64,000 bases of DNA from JAGTVG01 sp963820995 (lineage in GTDB: Bacteria > Bacteroidota > Bacteroidia > Cytophagales > Cyclobacteriaceae), in the NCBI GenBank assembly GCA_963820995.1, contig CAWGCL010000004.1:930001-994000 (forward strand), in the 5' to 3' direction. The position numbers were made by a program, and so were the translations under genes. Below the pieces are notes generated by a model. That model was not told the DNA's origin and searched no databases. It worked only from the letters and a program-made list of their open reading frames with translations. Below are positions 28,731 to 37,521 of the stretch, piece after piece. The stretch's first letter is position 1. Each line of letters starts with the position of its first letter.

Positions 28731-29294
28731 ATGAATAAAGTTTATACTCTAATTTTATTATTTCTTTTATCTGTTACCGCATATGCGCAGATAGAAATGG
28801 ATCCAGCCGATGAGAAACCTGCATTTAAAGACAGGATATATTACGGGGGAGGATTCAGTGCCACATTTGGGAGTATCACATCTGTATATGTATCTCCTGC
28901 TGTTGGGTATATGATCACAAAAGGCTTATCAGGTGGGGTCGGTATAACCTATCAGTATTATCAGGACAATAGATATACACCTACCTATGAAAGTAATTCC
29001 TATGGATATCGCTTTTTTCTAAGACAGAATTTATATTTCATTCCTAAGCTTCCATTATTCGCTTATGGAGAGTTTGAGAATCTTAATTTCGAAGCTGCAC
29101 AATACGATCCTACAACACAGGAGTATTATTTGGCCAGGGATTGGTATCCCAGAACTATGTTGGGATTGGGACTCTTTGTTCCTTTTGGCCGACGTGGCGG
29201 ATTTTTCTTTGCCGTAATGTATGACGTTATGTACTCAGGTTCAACTTCCGCGTATGGAAGCCCCTGGGTTTATCGATTTGGAGTTTCATTTTAA
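28731..29294 (+). CDS. Putative outer-membrane beta-barrel protein
   Basis: A 187-aa protein with a clear signal peptide (MNKVYTLILLFLLSVTAYAQ). The mature part consists of alternating aromatic/polar strands typical of small porin-like barrels (FSATFGSITSVYVSPAVGYM, GVGITYQYYQDNRY, YRFFLRQNLYFIPKLPLFAY) and ends with a C-terminal aromatic residue (VYRFGVSF), as outer-membrane proteins do. No specific family assigned. Its stop overlaps the stop of the convergent dehydrogenase by 4 bases. Confidence 0.65.
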   Translation: MNKVYTLILLFLLSVTAYAQIEMDPADEKPAFKDRIYYGGGFSATFGSITSVYVSPAVGYMITKGLSGGVGITYQYYQDNRYTPTYESNSYGYRFFLRQNLYFIPKLPLFAYGEFENLNFEAAQYDPTTQEYYLARDWYPRTMLGLGLFVPFGRRGGFFFAVMYDVMYSGSTSAYGSPWVYRFGVSF

Positions 29295-30371
29295 TGGGGG
29301 AATGGAACTCCAAGAGCATTCCCAAGATCTGAAAGATCTTTAACCACTTTATCCAGCAAGGGGATCCCGTTTTTTCCTCTTTCCATTTCAAATTCCCTCT
29401 CCGGATCACCTGGGATAAGCACTCTCTCCTGATTTTCAGTAGTTTTTGCCTCCCTGAATCTTTCTATCCAGATGTCCATGTTTTTTTTGAATTCTTCTTT
29501 CGGCCTAAAAGCATCTACTCGCCAGGTACCTACGAAATGCCCCAGACCGTCCCCAACAGGATTTTCAGGCATTGGAAGAAAACTTACAAAAGGAGGGGCC
29601 CATGGGCCGAAGTTAGCGCCACTTAATACAGCTGATAAGATATCTACAATGGAGCCAAGACAATATCCTTTATGACTTCCGTGATCCCTGTTACTTCCCA
29701 AAGGTAACAATGCACCCCCGTTTTTAAGTTCATCTGGATTTGTAGAATCTTGCCCTTCAGCAGTTTGGATCCAGCCTGTTGGGGCTTCTTCATTTTTCCT
29801 CTGTAATATTTCTAATTTTCCGTTGGCGGCGGTAGTGGTTGCAAAATCAGCTACATATGCTGGTTGTTTGTCAGCAGGAATGGCTATTGCAATTGGATTA
29901 GTTCCTAGAAGACGTTCTTTTGAGAATGTCGGTGCAACAAGGGGGCTTGCATTTGTCATAGACAAGCCGATCATGTCATGTGGAAGTGCCATCATAGCAT
30001 GATATCCGGCAATCCCAAAATGATTGGAGTTTTTTATAGCTACCCATCCCGAACCAACCTTTTCAGCTTTCTCAATTGCAATTTCCATAGCTTTAGGTGC
30101 CACTACGAGACCTAAGCCCCTATCCCCATCAACTACCGCAGTACTAGGTGTTTCATGAATTATTTGGATATCTGGTGTTGGATTTAACCTTTCCTTTTCA
30201 TATAATCGAATGTATCCCGATAACCTTGCTACACCGTGAGAATCGACACCTCTCAGGTCAGCTGAGATCAATACATCACTTGCCAGTTTAGCTTCTTCAT
30301 CAGTACAGCCTATACTTTTAAAAATTTTATATGAAAAACTATGAAGATGATTTGCAGGAGAATTTTTTCAT
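29291..30371 (-). CDS. Malate/L-lactate dehydrogenase, Ldh2 family
   Basis: NAD(P)-dependent dehydrogenase of the malate/sulfolactate/ureidoglycolate type (about 359 aa). Evidence: ADLRGVDSHGVARLSGYIRL, GLGLVVAPKAMEIAIEKA, WVAIKNSNHFGIAGYHAMMA (with the conserved Ser-Asn-His), TNPIAIAIPADKQPAYVADF and GSNRDHGSHKGYCLGSIVDI. The family N-terminus (HLHSFSYKIFKSIGC) is encoded upstream of the first clean start, and the best ATG is at 30371. That ATG requires one extra base near 30364-30368, in an A/T homopolymer, to be removed. Exact substrate cannot be told. Confidence 0.82.
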
Positions 30372-30669
30372 AAAAGCAATTTAGCTACAAAAATATTTAT
30401 TTCTATGGTAATATAAAGCGTTGAATTATATTAATACCGTAATGGGTGGTCTTTGAGTTTTAAGCAAATAGTCTTATCCATTTTCAACTCGCAAAATATA
30501 GCTATTGGCCATGTTCTGTTAAATATTTCTTTATTGTAACCTTAATATTAAATTATCGATTAACCCGAATGTATAATTTTTTACATCCCTTAGATATTGG
30601 AATATCAATGTTAATTAGCGAGTTTTGTATATGAGTTTAAACCTACAATGTGCCTAATACAAATAAATT
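30372..30669. other. AT-rich intergenic region
   Basis: About 300 bases between the divergent dehydrogenase and the small gene at 30670. I see no open reading frame of note, no RNA gene and no convincing TTG-N19-TAnnTTTG promoter; it must hold promoters for both genes. Confidence 0.5.
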
Positions 30670-30939
30670 ATGAATACAAACGAAAAATTGGAAAAAGCCT
30701 GCAAGGATGCTTTAACTCAATTTGAGAAAATCGGGGATGAAAAATACTACGATATCCGCTCTAAATTGGAATTTGTTCTTGGAAGCTTCGGATTTGATGG
30801 GAATCCTGTCGGATTACATGAATACGCTAAAAAGTCATCAGACTTATTAAAGAAATATAAGGCTAAACAACCAAGAAAGGTTTCAAAAAAACTGATTGAT
30901 TCAATCGATAAGGCGGTAAATGACTTTAAGAAAAAATGA
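30670..30939 (+). CDS. Small lysine-rich hypothetical protein
   Basis: An 89-aa protein not recognised. It is rich in lysine and predicted helical, starting MNTNEKLEKACKDALTQFEK, with a central FVLGSFGFDGNPVGLHEYAK and a basic end (KYKAKQPRKVSKKLID). No signal peptide, membrane helix or cysteine motif. It has its own intergenic region upstream and a strong terminator downstream, so it is probably a single-gene transcript. A DNA- or RNA-binding or structural role is possible but not supported by a motif. Confidence 0.65.
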   Translation: MNTNEKLEKACKDALTQFEKIGDEKYYDIRSKLEFVLGSFGFDGNPVGLHEYAKKSSDLLKKYKAKQPRKVSKKLIDSIDKAVNDFKKK

Positions 30940-30965
30940 TATCTTAAAAGGATATCCTGATAAAA

Positions 30966-30997
30966 ACCCGTCAATATTATAATTGACGGGTTTTTTT
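30966..30997. terminator. Bidirectional terminator
   Basis: Perfect stem ACCCGTCAAT (30966-30975)/ATTGACGGGT with a short loop. Seven T follow on the plus side (30991-30997) and an A run (30962-30966) precedes it, giving T on the minus strand. It serves both the small gene ending at 30939 and the convergent VPS10-type gene ending at 31006. Confidence 0.88.
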
Positions 30998-31005
30998 ATG
31001 TATTT

Positions 31006-34000
31006 CTATTTATTCCATTCAGGTAAACGGCCAGGCGTCCATGCAGCACCTGCATCCTCCAGAGATTTTTCGATATCAGCTATATCCTGCTGAGTTATAG
31101 TCTTGATTTCATTATAGACTTCTTCAAACTGGTCTTTTGCTATATCCAGCGAATTGATCTGGGTTTGAGTAGGGGCGCTTGTTGAACTCCATAAGCCGTA
31201 AACTATCGTGTAAACTCTGCCTGTAATCGAAGGAGGAGTTTCAAAATCTCTTCCAGCAAGGCTCATGTCGCCATTTAGCTTTCCTGTTCAGAACTTTCAA
31301 TTGCTGGTCTGTTTTTACAATTTTTTCCAGAATATCATTTGGAATTCCAGTAGTACTATTAACAGCCTTATAATAGTATTTGAGTTTTGTATTCAATTCA
31401 TCAAGGGTATTAGATGTTCCGCTTACTACTCGTTGGAACTGGGCAACCTCTTCCTGGAACTTGAATAAAGCTTCCTTATCCTCAGCAGGAAGTGTAGTAT
31501 TTGACAATAATTTTGTTTTAAATTCTGTATCAGGTACAATTTGTGTGACTTCCCCGTTTACAAATTTCGAAAGGGAAACGGTATAAGTGCCAGGAAGTGC
31601 CAAAGGACCTGTGTCAGGATCTGAAAATGGATTGTCGAAGGCAGGTTTTTGTAACTGGATAGGTGTTGAAGCCGGATACCTGAAATCCCATGAAATTCTA
31701 TTGATCCCTTTTTTAGCCTCTGTTTTCAGCTTTTTAATTACATTTCCTTCAATATCCGAGATAGTAAAAATTAAATATGGTTTAATTTCATCATCTTCCT
31801 GCCTGATCTTTTCAAATGAAGGATATTCAATGGTGCCACCACCTTTTTCAATTTCCTTTTCTTTCTCATTCCTGACTTGCTTTCAAGGTTTTTAGTCTCA
31901 TCTTTCAAATAATAAGTAAAAACTGCAGCAACCGGCGGATTACTGGCTGCATAGTATGCTGATCCCTGGAAAGTATTCCCTCGCAAACCCAAAGGTTTTG
32001 AGGGATGAAACATCCAACTGTCTTTAACTGGAAAGATTATGGCTTCCTTGGCAAGTTTTTCTTCAGAAATATGCCTTAAAGCGGAATAATCATCCAGTAT
32101 ATAGAAACCTCTCCCGAAAGTAGCAAGTACGAGGTCATTTTCTCTCTTCTGAATGGCAATGTCGCGTACACCAACTGTTGGTATATCCACCTTTTAATTG
32201 CGTCCACGTAAGGCCACCATTGTTGGAAAAGAATATTCCGAATTCAGTGCCAGCAAATAATAAATCAGGATCTAAATAATCTTCTGCAATACTGTATACT
32301 GAACCTCTTTCAGGTAAATTAGAACTTATTGATTTCCATGATTGTCCATAATCGATACTTTTTAATAAATATGGTTTAAAATCGCCATTCTTGTGATTAT
32401 TAAAAGCAGCATATACAATATTATCGTTGTGTTGAGAAGCCAGGAGGCAATTTACATAAGTATTTCCAGGCACCCCAGGGAAAGTCTCCACCTGGTTCCA
32501 TGTATTGCCGTCATCCTTTGTGACATTTACAAGCCCATCGTCAGTACCGGCATATAAAAGTCCCTTTTGCAATGATGATTCATCAAGGCTTACAATATTG
32601 CCGTAAATTGATGTTGATTTATTCTTGGCTACTGCATCCATGCCCCAAACCTTTCCCATTACAGGTATTTTATTTCTGTCAATTTGCCTGCTCAGATCCT
32701 CACTGATCACTTCCCAGGAATTACCCCTGTCGGTGCTTTTAAAAACTTTGTTTGCGGCAAAATAAAGAGTTGTAGCATTGTGTGGACTAATAATCAACGG
32801 AGCATCCCAATTCCATCTATAAGCCGCTTCCCCTGCACGCTCCAATGGTTTGATATCTATAGACTCCCCGCTTTTGCGGTCATACCTGACAAGATATCCA
32901 TATTGTGATTGCGCATAAACAATATCCGGGTTTTCAGGATCAATAACCGATTCAAATCCATCACCTCCATTAGTTATATACCAGTCTGAATTCGGTATAC
33001 CTGCAATATTTGTAGTTCTGGATGGCCCTCCCATGCTGAAATTGTCTTGCGTGCCACCATAAACATTATAAAACGGAAATTCATTATCTACACTAACCTT
33101 GTAAAACTGTGTCACTGGAAGATTGGCGAAGTAATTCCAGTCTGCTCCACCGTCGAATGACTCATATAGCCCCCCATCACTACCAACCAGATAATGTAAG
33201 TTGTTTTCCGGATTGATCCACATGGCATGATTATCAACATGCTTGTATTTTTCACCAAGCATTTTAAAAGTTTTGCCCCCATCATCTGTAACCTGCAACC
33301 AGGTATCCATGGCATATATTCTGTTTATGTCCAATGGATCGCAATATATCTCCTGGTAATAATTGCCTGAAGTGCTGTAATCGCTCATCTTCTCCCAACT
33401 CTGACCCCGGTCAACAGATCGAAAAAATCCTCCTTTTTCATCTGCGGATTCAATTATTGCAAAAAGGTAGTCTGGATTGATTGGTGAGACATCCATCCCA
33501 ATTCGTCCCATATCGACTTCAGGGAGACCTTTTGAAACTTTGAACCAACTTTCACCTCCATTGATGGTTTTATAAATGGCACTTTCAGGTCCACCGCCCA
33601 GATACGTATAAACATGCCTCCTTCGTTGATGTGCTGTAGCATACATGATCTCCGGGATGCCTCGGATCCAAATGGATCTCGTTAAAACCGGTATTCTCAC
33701 TGACAAAAAGAATGTTTTCCCAGGTTTCACCGCCATCTACAGTCCTGAATATTCCCCTTTCGCCCGCCGGAAGACCAAAGTGGGCCATATGCAGCGACAT
33801 AGACGATCTCTGAGCTTTCCGGATGAACTACGATATTTCCGATATGTTCTGAGTTTTTCAACCCAACATGTTTCCACGATTTTCCACCATCCATTGATTT
33901 ATAAAGACCGTCGCCATATCCAACACTTCGCTGGCTGTTATTTTCACCTGTACCTATCCAGATAACATTGTGATTATTCGGATCTATGGTAACGCAGCCT

Positions 34001-34293
34001 ATAGAATAAGATCCTTGCTCGTCAAAAATTGACGTCCAGGTTGTTCCGGCATTTATGGTTTTCCAAACTCCGCCAGATGCAATGGTTATGAACCAGGTAT
34101 TTGGATGCACCGGATCAACTGCAATATCCGATACTCTGCCGGATGTCAGAGCCGGGCCAATGGATCTGAATTTAAGACCATTGACAATTGAGGACTCAGT
34201 AGATTTTTTCTCCTCGCCCCTGTTCTTATTTCTTTGTCCATACGAAAAGAAAGTGAGGTTGATCAATAACATCACTAAAACAAATTTTCTCAT
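31006..34293 (-). CDS. Exported VPS10/sortilin-type beta-propeller protein 1 (five frameshifts)
   Basis: About 1094 aa when repaired. Signal peptide MRKFVLVMLLINLTFFSYGQ, then many BNR/sortilin repeats with the Asp-box-like pattern (GVWKTINAGTTWTSIF, GLYKSMDGGKSWKHV, GIFRTVDGGETWENI, AIYKTINGGESWFKV, GIFFSNNGGLTWTQL). This is the repeat family annotated as glycosyl hydrolase or WD40/YVTN/BNR protein in Bacteroidota; the substrate is unknown. A C-terminal part after the propeller (from about 32000 down) has a DFRYPA segment and a helical tail. One-base insertions near 33772, 33659, 32189 and 31278 and a deletion near 31879 break the frame. Family sequence continues through every break, so errors are more likely than decay. 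A paralogue is at 57541-60348. Confidence 0.82.
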
Positions 34294-34431
34294 CTTATCT
34301 GGGATTATAATTGAATTGATTCTAATAAAAATTATGATTAAAAAGTTTCGGCTAATATAATCGTAATTTGATTGAATTTTGGTCTGTTTATATGAAAAAT
34401 CGGCATTAATTCTCTCAAATTCCTTATAGGT

Positions 34432-34462
34432 TTGGTATACCAGAATGGATTTGTTATTTTTG
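34432..34462 (+). promoter_or_regulatory. Promoter upstream of greA
   Basis: TTG at 34432-34434 (in TTTGG), a 20-base spacer and TATTTTTG at 34455-34462, followed by CAG. Transcription should begin near 34467-34470, directly before the hairpin at 34477. Confidence 0.75.
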
Positions 34463-34476
34463 CAGATACAAGCAAT

Positions 34477-34523
34477 AAACCTAAAGGAGAAAACAGAATA
34501 TCTGAATATTCCTTTAGGTTTTT
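34477..34523 (+). terminator. Terminator hairpin in the greA leader (attenuator or small-RNA end)
   Basis: AAACCTAAAGGA (34477-34488) pairs perfectly with TCCTTTAGGTTT (34510-34521). An inner CAGA/TCTG stem (34494-34497/34501-34504) is capped by ATA. The stem runs into a T5 tract (34519-34523). It lies about 10 bases after the predicted start of transcription and 63 bases before greA. Confidence 0.8.
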
Positions 34524-34585
34524 GATTTGTATTACATCACATTAGATAATTCCATCGTTATAGAATAAGAAATTTGACAATTGAT

Positions 34586-35062
34586 ATGGATAAAGTAGCA
34601 TATTATACTGAGGAAGGATTGCAAAAGATCAAGGATGAACTACATGAACTAAAGACTAAGGGGAGATCCGATATATCTAAACAGATAGCTGAAGCAAGGG
34701 ATAAAGGCGATTTGAGTGAAAATGCAGAATATGATGCAGCTAAGGATGCTCAGGGGCACCTGGAAACCAAAATAGTACAATTGGAGAAAATTGTTGGAAA
34801 CGCACGAGTATTAGATCCTTCTTCAATTGATACTTCCAAAGTGTCCATCCTGTCTAAAGTTAAGATCAAGAATGCCCAGAACGGAGTGCAGTTTTCATAT
34901 ACATTAACTTCAGAAGAAGAAGCTGACCTTAAGAAAGGCAAGATCTCTGTTCAATCTCCGATTGGCAAGGGACTGCTCGGTAAAGAGGTAGGTGATAAAG
35001 TTGAAATACAGGTTCCTGCCGGTAAAATGAAATTTGAAATCCTTGAAATAGGTTTGGAATAA
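34586..35062 (+). CDS. greA: Transcription elongation factor GreA
   Basis: GreA (158 aa), which rescues backtracked RNA polymerase by stimulating RNA cleavage. I start it at ATG 34586 (MDKVAYYTEEGLQKIKDELH); an upstream in-frame TTG is less likely. The N-terminal coiled coil carries the acidic tip DLSENAEYDAAKDAQ (about residues 39-53). The FKBP-like C-terminal domain has SPIGKGLLGKEVGDKVEIQV. Its stop shares one base with the HIT gene start (TAATG). A promoter and a terminator hairpin in the leader suggest regulated read-through. Confidence 0.95.
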   Translation: MDKVAYYTEEGLQKIKDELHELKTKGRSDISKQIAEARDKGDLSENAEYDAAKDAQGHLETKIVQLEKIVGNARVLDPSSIDTSKVSILSKVKIKNAQNGVQFSYTLTSEEEADLKKGKISVQSPIGKGLLGKEVGDKVEIQVPAGKMKFEILEIGLE

Positions 35063-35466
35063 TGGCCTCAATATTTACCAAAATAATCAACCGGGAGATC
35101 CCCGGGTATATCGTTGCTGAAGACGAAAATAACATTGCGATACTTGATATCAATCCATTGGTTCAAGGACATACGCTAGTGATTCCAAAAAATGAGGTAG
35201 ATTATTATTTTGATTTGAGTGAACAAGAATATGAAAGTTTAAATAGCTTCACCAAAAAACTTGCAGAAGCTATAAAGTCTGTTATTCCTTGTCTGCGAAT
35301 TGGGGTAGCCGTAGTTGGCCTGGAAGTTCCCCATACACATATACATTTGATACCTCTTAACAGCATGGGCGATATAAACTTCAACCGTCCTAAATTGCAG
35401 TTAACTAATGAGGAGTTCGGAGATATCTGTGAAAAGATCAGCAATGCCTTCCTGACAATGAATTAG
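35062..35466 (+). CDS. HIT family hydrolase
   Basis: HIT-domain protein (134 aa) of the HINT/Ap4A-hydrolase type, acting on nucleotide-like phosphoesters or phosphoramidates. The N-terminal SIFTKIINREIPGYIVAEDE and the HIT motif HTHIHLIPL (about residues 92-100; histidine triad) are complete. It overlaps greA by one base and is clearly in the same operon. Confidence 0.92.
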   Translation: MASIFTKIINREIPGYIVAEDENNIAILDINPLVQGHTLVIPKNEVDYYFDLSEQEYESLNSFTKKLAEAIKSVIPCLRIGVAVVGLEVPHTHIHLIPLNSMGDINFNRPKLQLTNEEFGDICEKISNAFLTMN

Positions 35467-35495
35467 AGTTAATGATTCTGGGTTAAGTATAATTA

Positions 35496-36038
35496 TTAAT
35501 TAATGATCCTGCCGGGATTATCACTAATAAATGATTTCCAGGATTTCTTACCAGAAATGCCAACTTTCTCCTGATAGAAATGACATAAAGCAACTGCCAA
35601 TGCATCGGTAGCATCAAACATTTTAGGAATATCCGTGAAGCGCAAAAGGTTTTGCAACATTTTAGCGACCTGTTCTTTAGAAGCGTTGCCATTACCCGTG
35701 ACTGATTGTTTTACTTTTTTTGGTGCATATTCCTTTATTGCAATATTCCTGTACAAAACTGCCGCCATAGCGACACCCTGAGCCCTGCCCAGTTTCAACA
35801 TTGACTGAACATTTTTACCATAAAATGGTGCCTCAATCGCTACTTCATCAGGATTGAATTCGTCAATAATGCTTAGAACCCGGTCGAATATTTTTTTTAA
35901 TTTCAATTCATGTGTCTCATACTTTTTTAAATGTATGACCCCATATTGAATTAGATCTACTTGACTATTTTTTGCATGAATAATCCCGTACCCCATTAGA
36001 TTGGTGCCCGGGTCCATTCCGAGAATAATTTTATCCAT
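35496..36038 (-). CDS. ruvC: Holliday junction resolvase RuvC
   Basis: RuvC (180 aa), the endonuclease that resolves Holliday junctions behind the RuvAB branch-migration motor. The four acidic catalytic residues are visible: D9 in ILGMDPGTNLMGYG, E69 in VAIEAPFYGKN, and D142 and D145 in MFDATDALAVALCH. The conserved VKQSVTGNGNASKEQV loop is present. It is convergent with the HIT gene and divergent from the glycosyltransferase. ruvA and ruvB are not nearby. Confidence 0.95.
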   Translation of the reverse strand: MDKIILGMDPGTNLMGYGIIHAKNSQVDLIQYGVIHLKKYETHELKLKKIFDRVLSIIDEFNPDEVAIEAPFYGKNVQSMLKLGRAQGVAMAAVLYRNIAIKEYAPKKVKQSVTGNGNASKEQVAKMLQNLLRFTDIPKMFDATDALAVALCHFYQEKVGISGKKSWKSFISDNPGRIIN

Positions 36039-36125
36039 GTTTTAAAAATTTAACTAATTATAGGAAGAAATTATCATATTTATTGGATATTCAGGAAATT
36101 TCTGATTCTAATAAATCCTATAATC

Positions 36126-37250
36126 TTGGACTGGATAATCTCTTTTTTAAACATCTCGTATTTTTTATTTCTATTCCTTCTGATAAGGGCCTGGAATGGG
36201 ATAAAGATGCCTGATATTTTAAAATCTTTTGATCCATTTATAAGTGTAGTAATTCCTGTCAGAAATGAGATTCATAATATTCCCTCTCTTATCCAGTGTC
36301 TGGAAAAACAAAGTTATAGCTATGATAAATTTGAGGTCATAATTATTGACGATTGTTCAGAAGATGGCACTTTTGAGCAATTGCTGGATTATTCAAAAAG
36401 AAGTGATTTTAAAATCCTGTTGTATAAGCTGGAAGAAAAGGCAGCCGGCGTTTCACATAAAAAGGCAGCTATAACCTATGGCCTGACGAAAGTTTCGGGT
36501 GAGATTGTTTTGTTAACAGATGGAGACGTTTTGTTTGGGACAGATTGGATCCAGTCTTATGCCAGGGCGTTTTCGGGCACAGATGCAAAATTCATCTCAG
36601 GACCTGTTGTTATGGATAGTTTTGGTTTCATCGATGATGTTCAATCCCTTGAATTTTCCAGTTTGATTGGCGCCGGTGCTGCAGCTATTTATTATAATAT
36701 GCCGATTCTATGTAACGGGGCAAATCTGGCTTTCAGAAGGGATACTTTCTTTGAAGTACATGGGTATGAGGGATATGAAAAGATTGTTTCTGGAGACGAT
36801 GAATTCCTGATGTATAAAATTAGTAAACGACATCCGTCAAAAATTTCTTTTTTAAAATCGAATCAGGCAGCTGTTCATATTCAACCTAAATCCGGCTTAA
36901 GGGAGTTTTATCATCAACGTCGAAGGTGGTCAGGTAAGTGGAAAAAACACGCCAATCCATTTAATAAATTACTGGCAATATATATTTTTACCGTTCAGTT
37001 ATCATTTTTATTGCTTTTTATCTCCGGCATATTAAAATTAGTGACTCCATATACCGTTATTTTAATGTTGACGATTAAACTCCTTCTTGAATTTATCTAC
37101 TTTAAACAGATGTATCTGTTTTTTAGTAAAGAGTTGAAAGTAATTCCATTTATTATCAGTTCATTGGTATACCCATTATATGCTGTTATCTTTGGAATTC
37201 TTTCAAATATGGGTGGATATGAATGGAAGGGTAGACACTTTAAAAATTGA
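36126..37250 (+). CDS. Membrane-associated GT2 glycosyltransferase
   Basis: GT-A family 2 glycosyltransferase (374 aa). No ATG suits the 5' end, so I use TTG 36126 (MDWIISFLNISYFLFL), which gives an N-terminal membrane helix. The catalytic domain shows SVVIPVRNEIHNIPSLIQCL, IIIDDCSEDGTFEQL, LLTDGDVLFGTDWI (DxD-like metal site), SGDDEFLMYKI and the QRRRWSGKW motif common in processive-type GT2 enzymes. Three hydrophobic segments follow (about residues 280-360). Probably makes a surface polysaccharide or lipid glycan; substrate unknown. Confidence 0.85.
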   Translation: MDWIISFLNISYFLFLFLLIRAWNGIKMPDILKSFDPFISVVIPVRNEIHNIPSLIQCLEKQSYSYDKFEVIIIDDCSEDGTFEQLLDYSKRSDFKILLYKLEEKAAGVSHKKAAITYGLTKVSGEIVLLTDGDVLFGTDWIQSYARAFSGTDAKFISGPVVMDSFGFIDDVQSLEFSSLIGAGAAAIYYNMPILCNGANLAFRRDTFFEVHGYEGYEKIVSGDDEFLMYKISKRHPSKISFLKSNQAAVHIQPKSGLREFYHQRRRWSGKWKKHANPFNKLLAIYIFTVQLSFLLLFISGILKLVTPYTVILMLTIKLLLEFIYFKQMYLFFSKELKVIPFIISSLVYPLYAVIFGILSNMGGYEWKGRHFKN

Positions 37251-37253
37251 ATT

Positions 37254-37521
37254 ATGTCTGACCTTGAATATGATGTATTAGATGAGTTATATTTCGTCCA
37301 ATCTTATACGCAACTAAGGGACACTTTGCAATGGGATGATCAGATGCTAAAATCAACGTATAGAATCTCTGCTCCTAAAAGACTGGATAAGGTGTTATTC
37401 CTCGCCAACCGAGGAATTGCTGGGGGATGAAATTGATTTGGAAACTGGATTCCATACATACTATTATCTGGCCTCAAAGGCTGGATTATTTGCTCATAAC
37501 AGTTCGGACCAGAATGCCTGA
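37254..37521 (+). CDS. Small conserved protein ahead of permease (one frameshift)
   Basis: About 88 aa once one extra base near 37360-37362 is removed. It starts MSDLEYDVLDELYFVQSYTQ and ends EEL...GDEIDLETGFHTYY plus YLASKAGLFAHNSSDQNA. It is soluble, acidic and has no catalytic motif; I recall similar short proteins of unknown function in Bacteroidota but cannot name the family. It starts 3 bases after the glycosyltransferase stop, and its stop overlaps the permease start, suggesting translational coupling with both neighbours. Confidence 0.7.

Noticed and set aside
31006..34293. VPS10 protein 1 as a decaying pseudogene.
   Set aside because: All five breaks are single-base shifts and family sequence is well kept on both sides. 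The same break type is present in essential genes of the contig.
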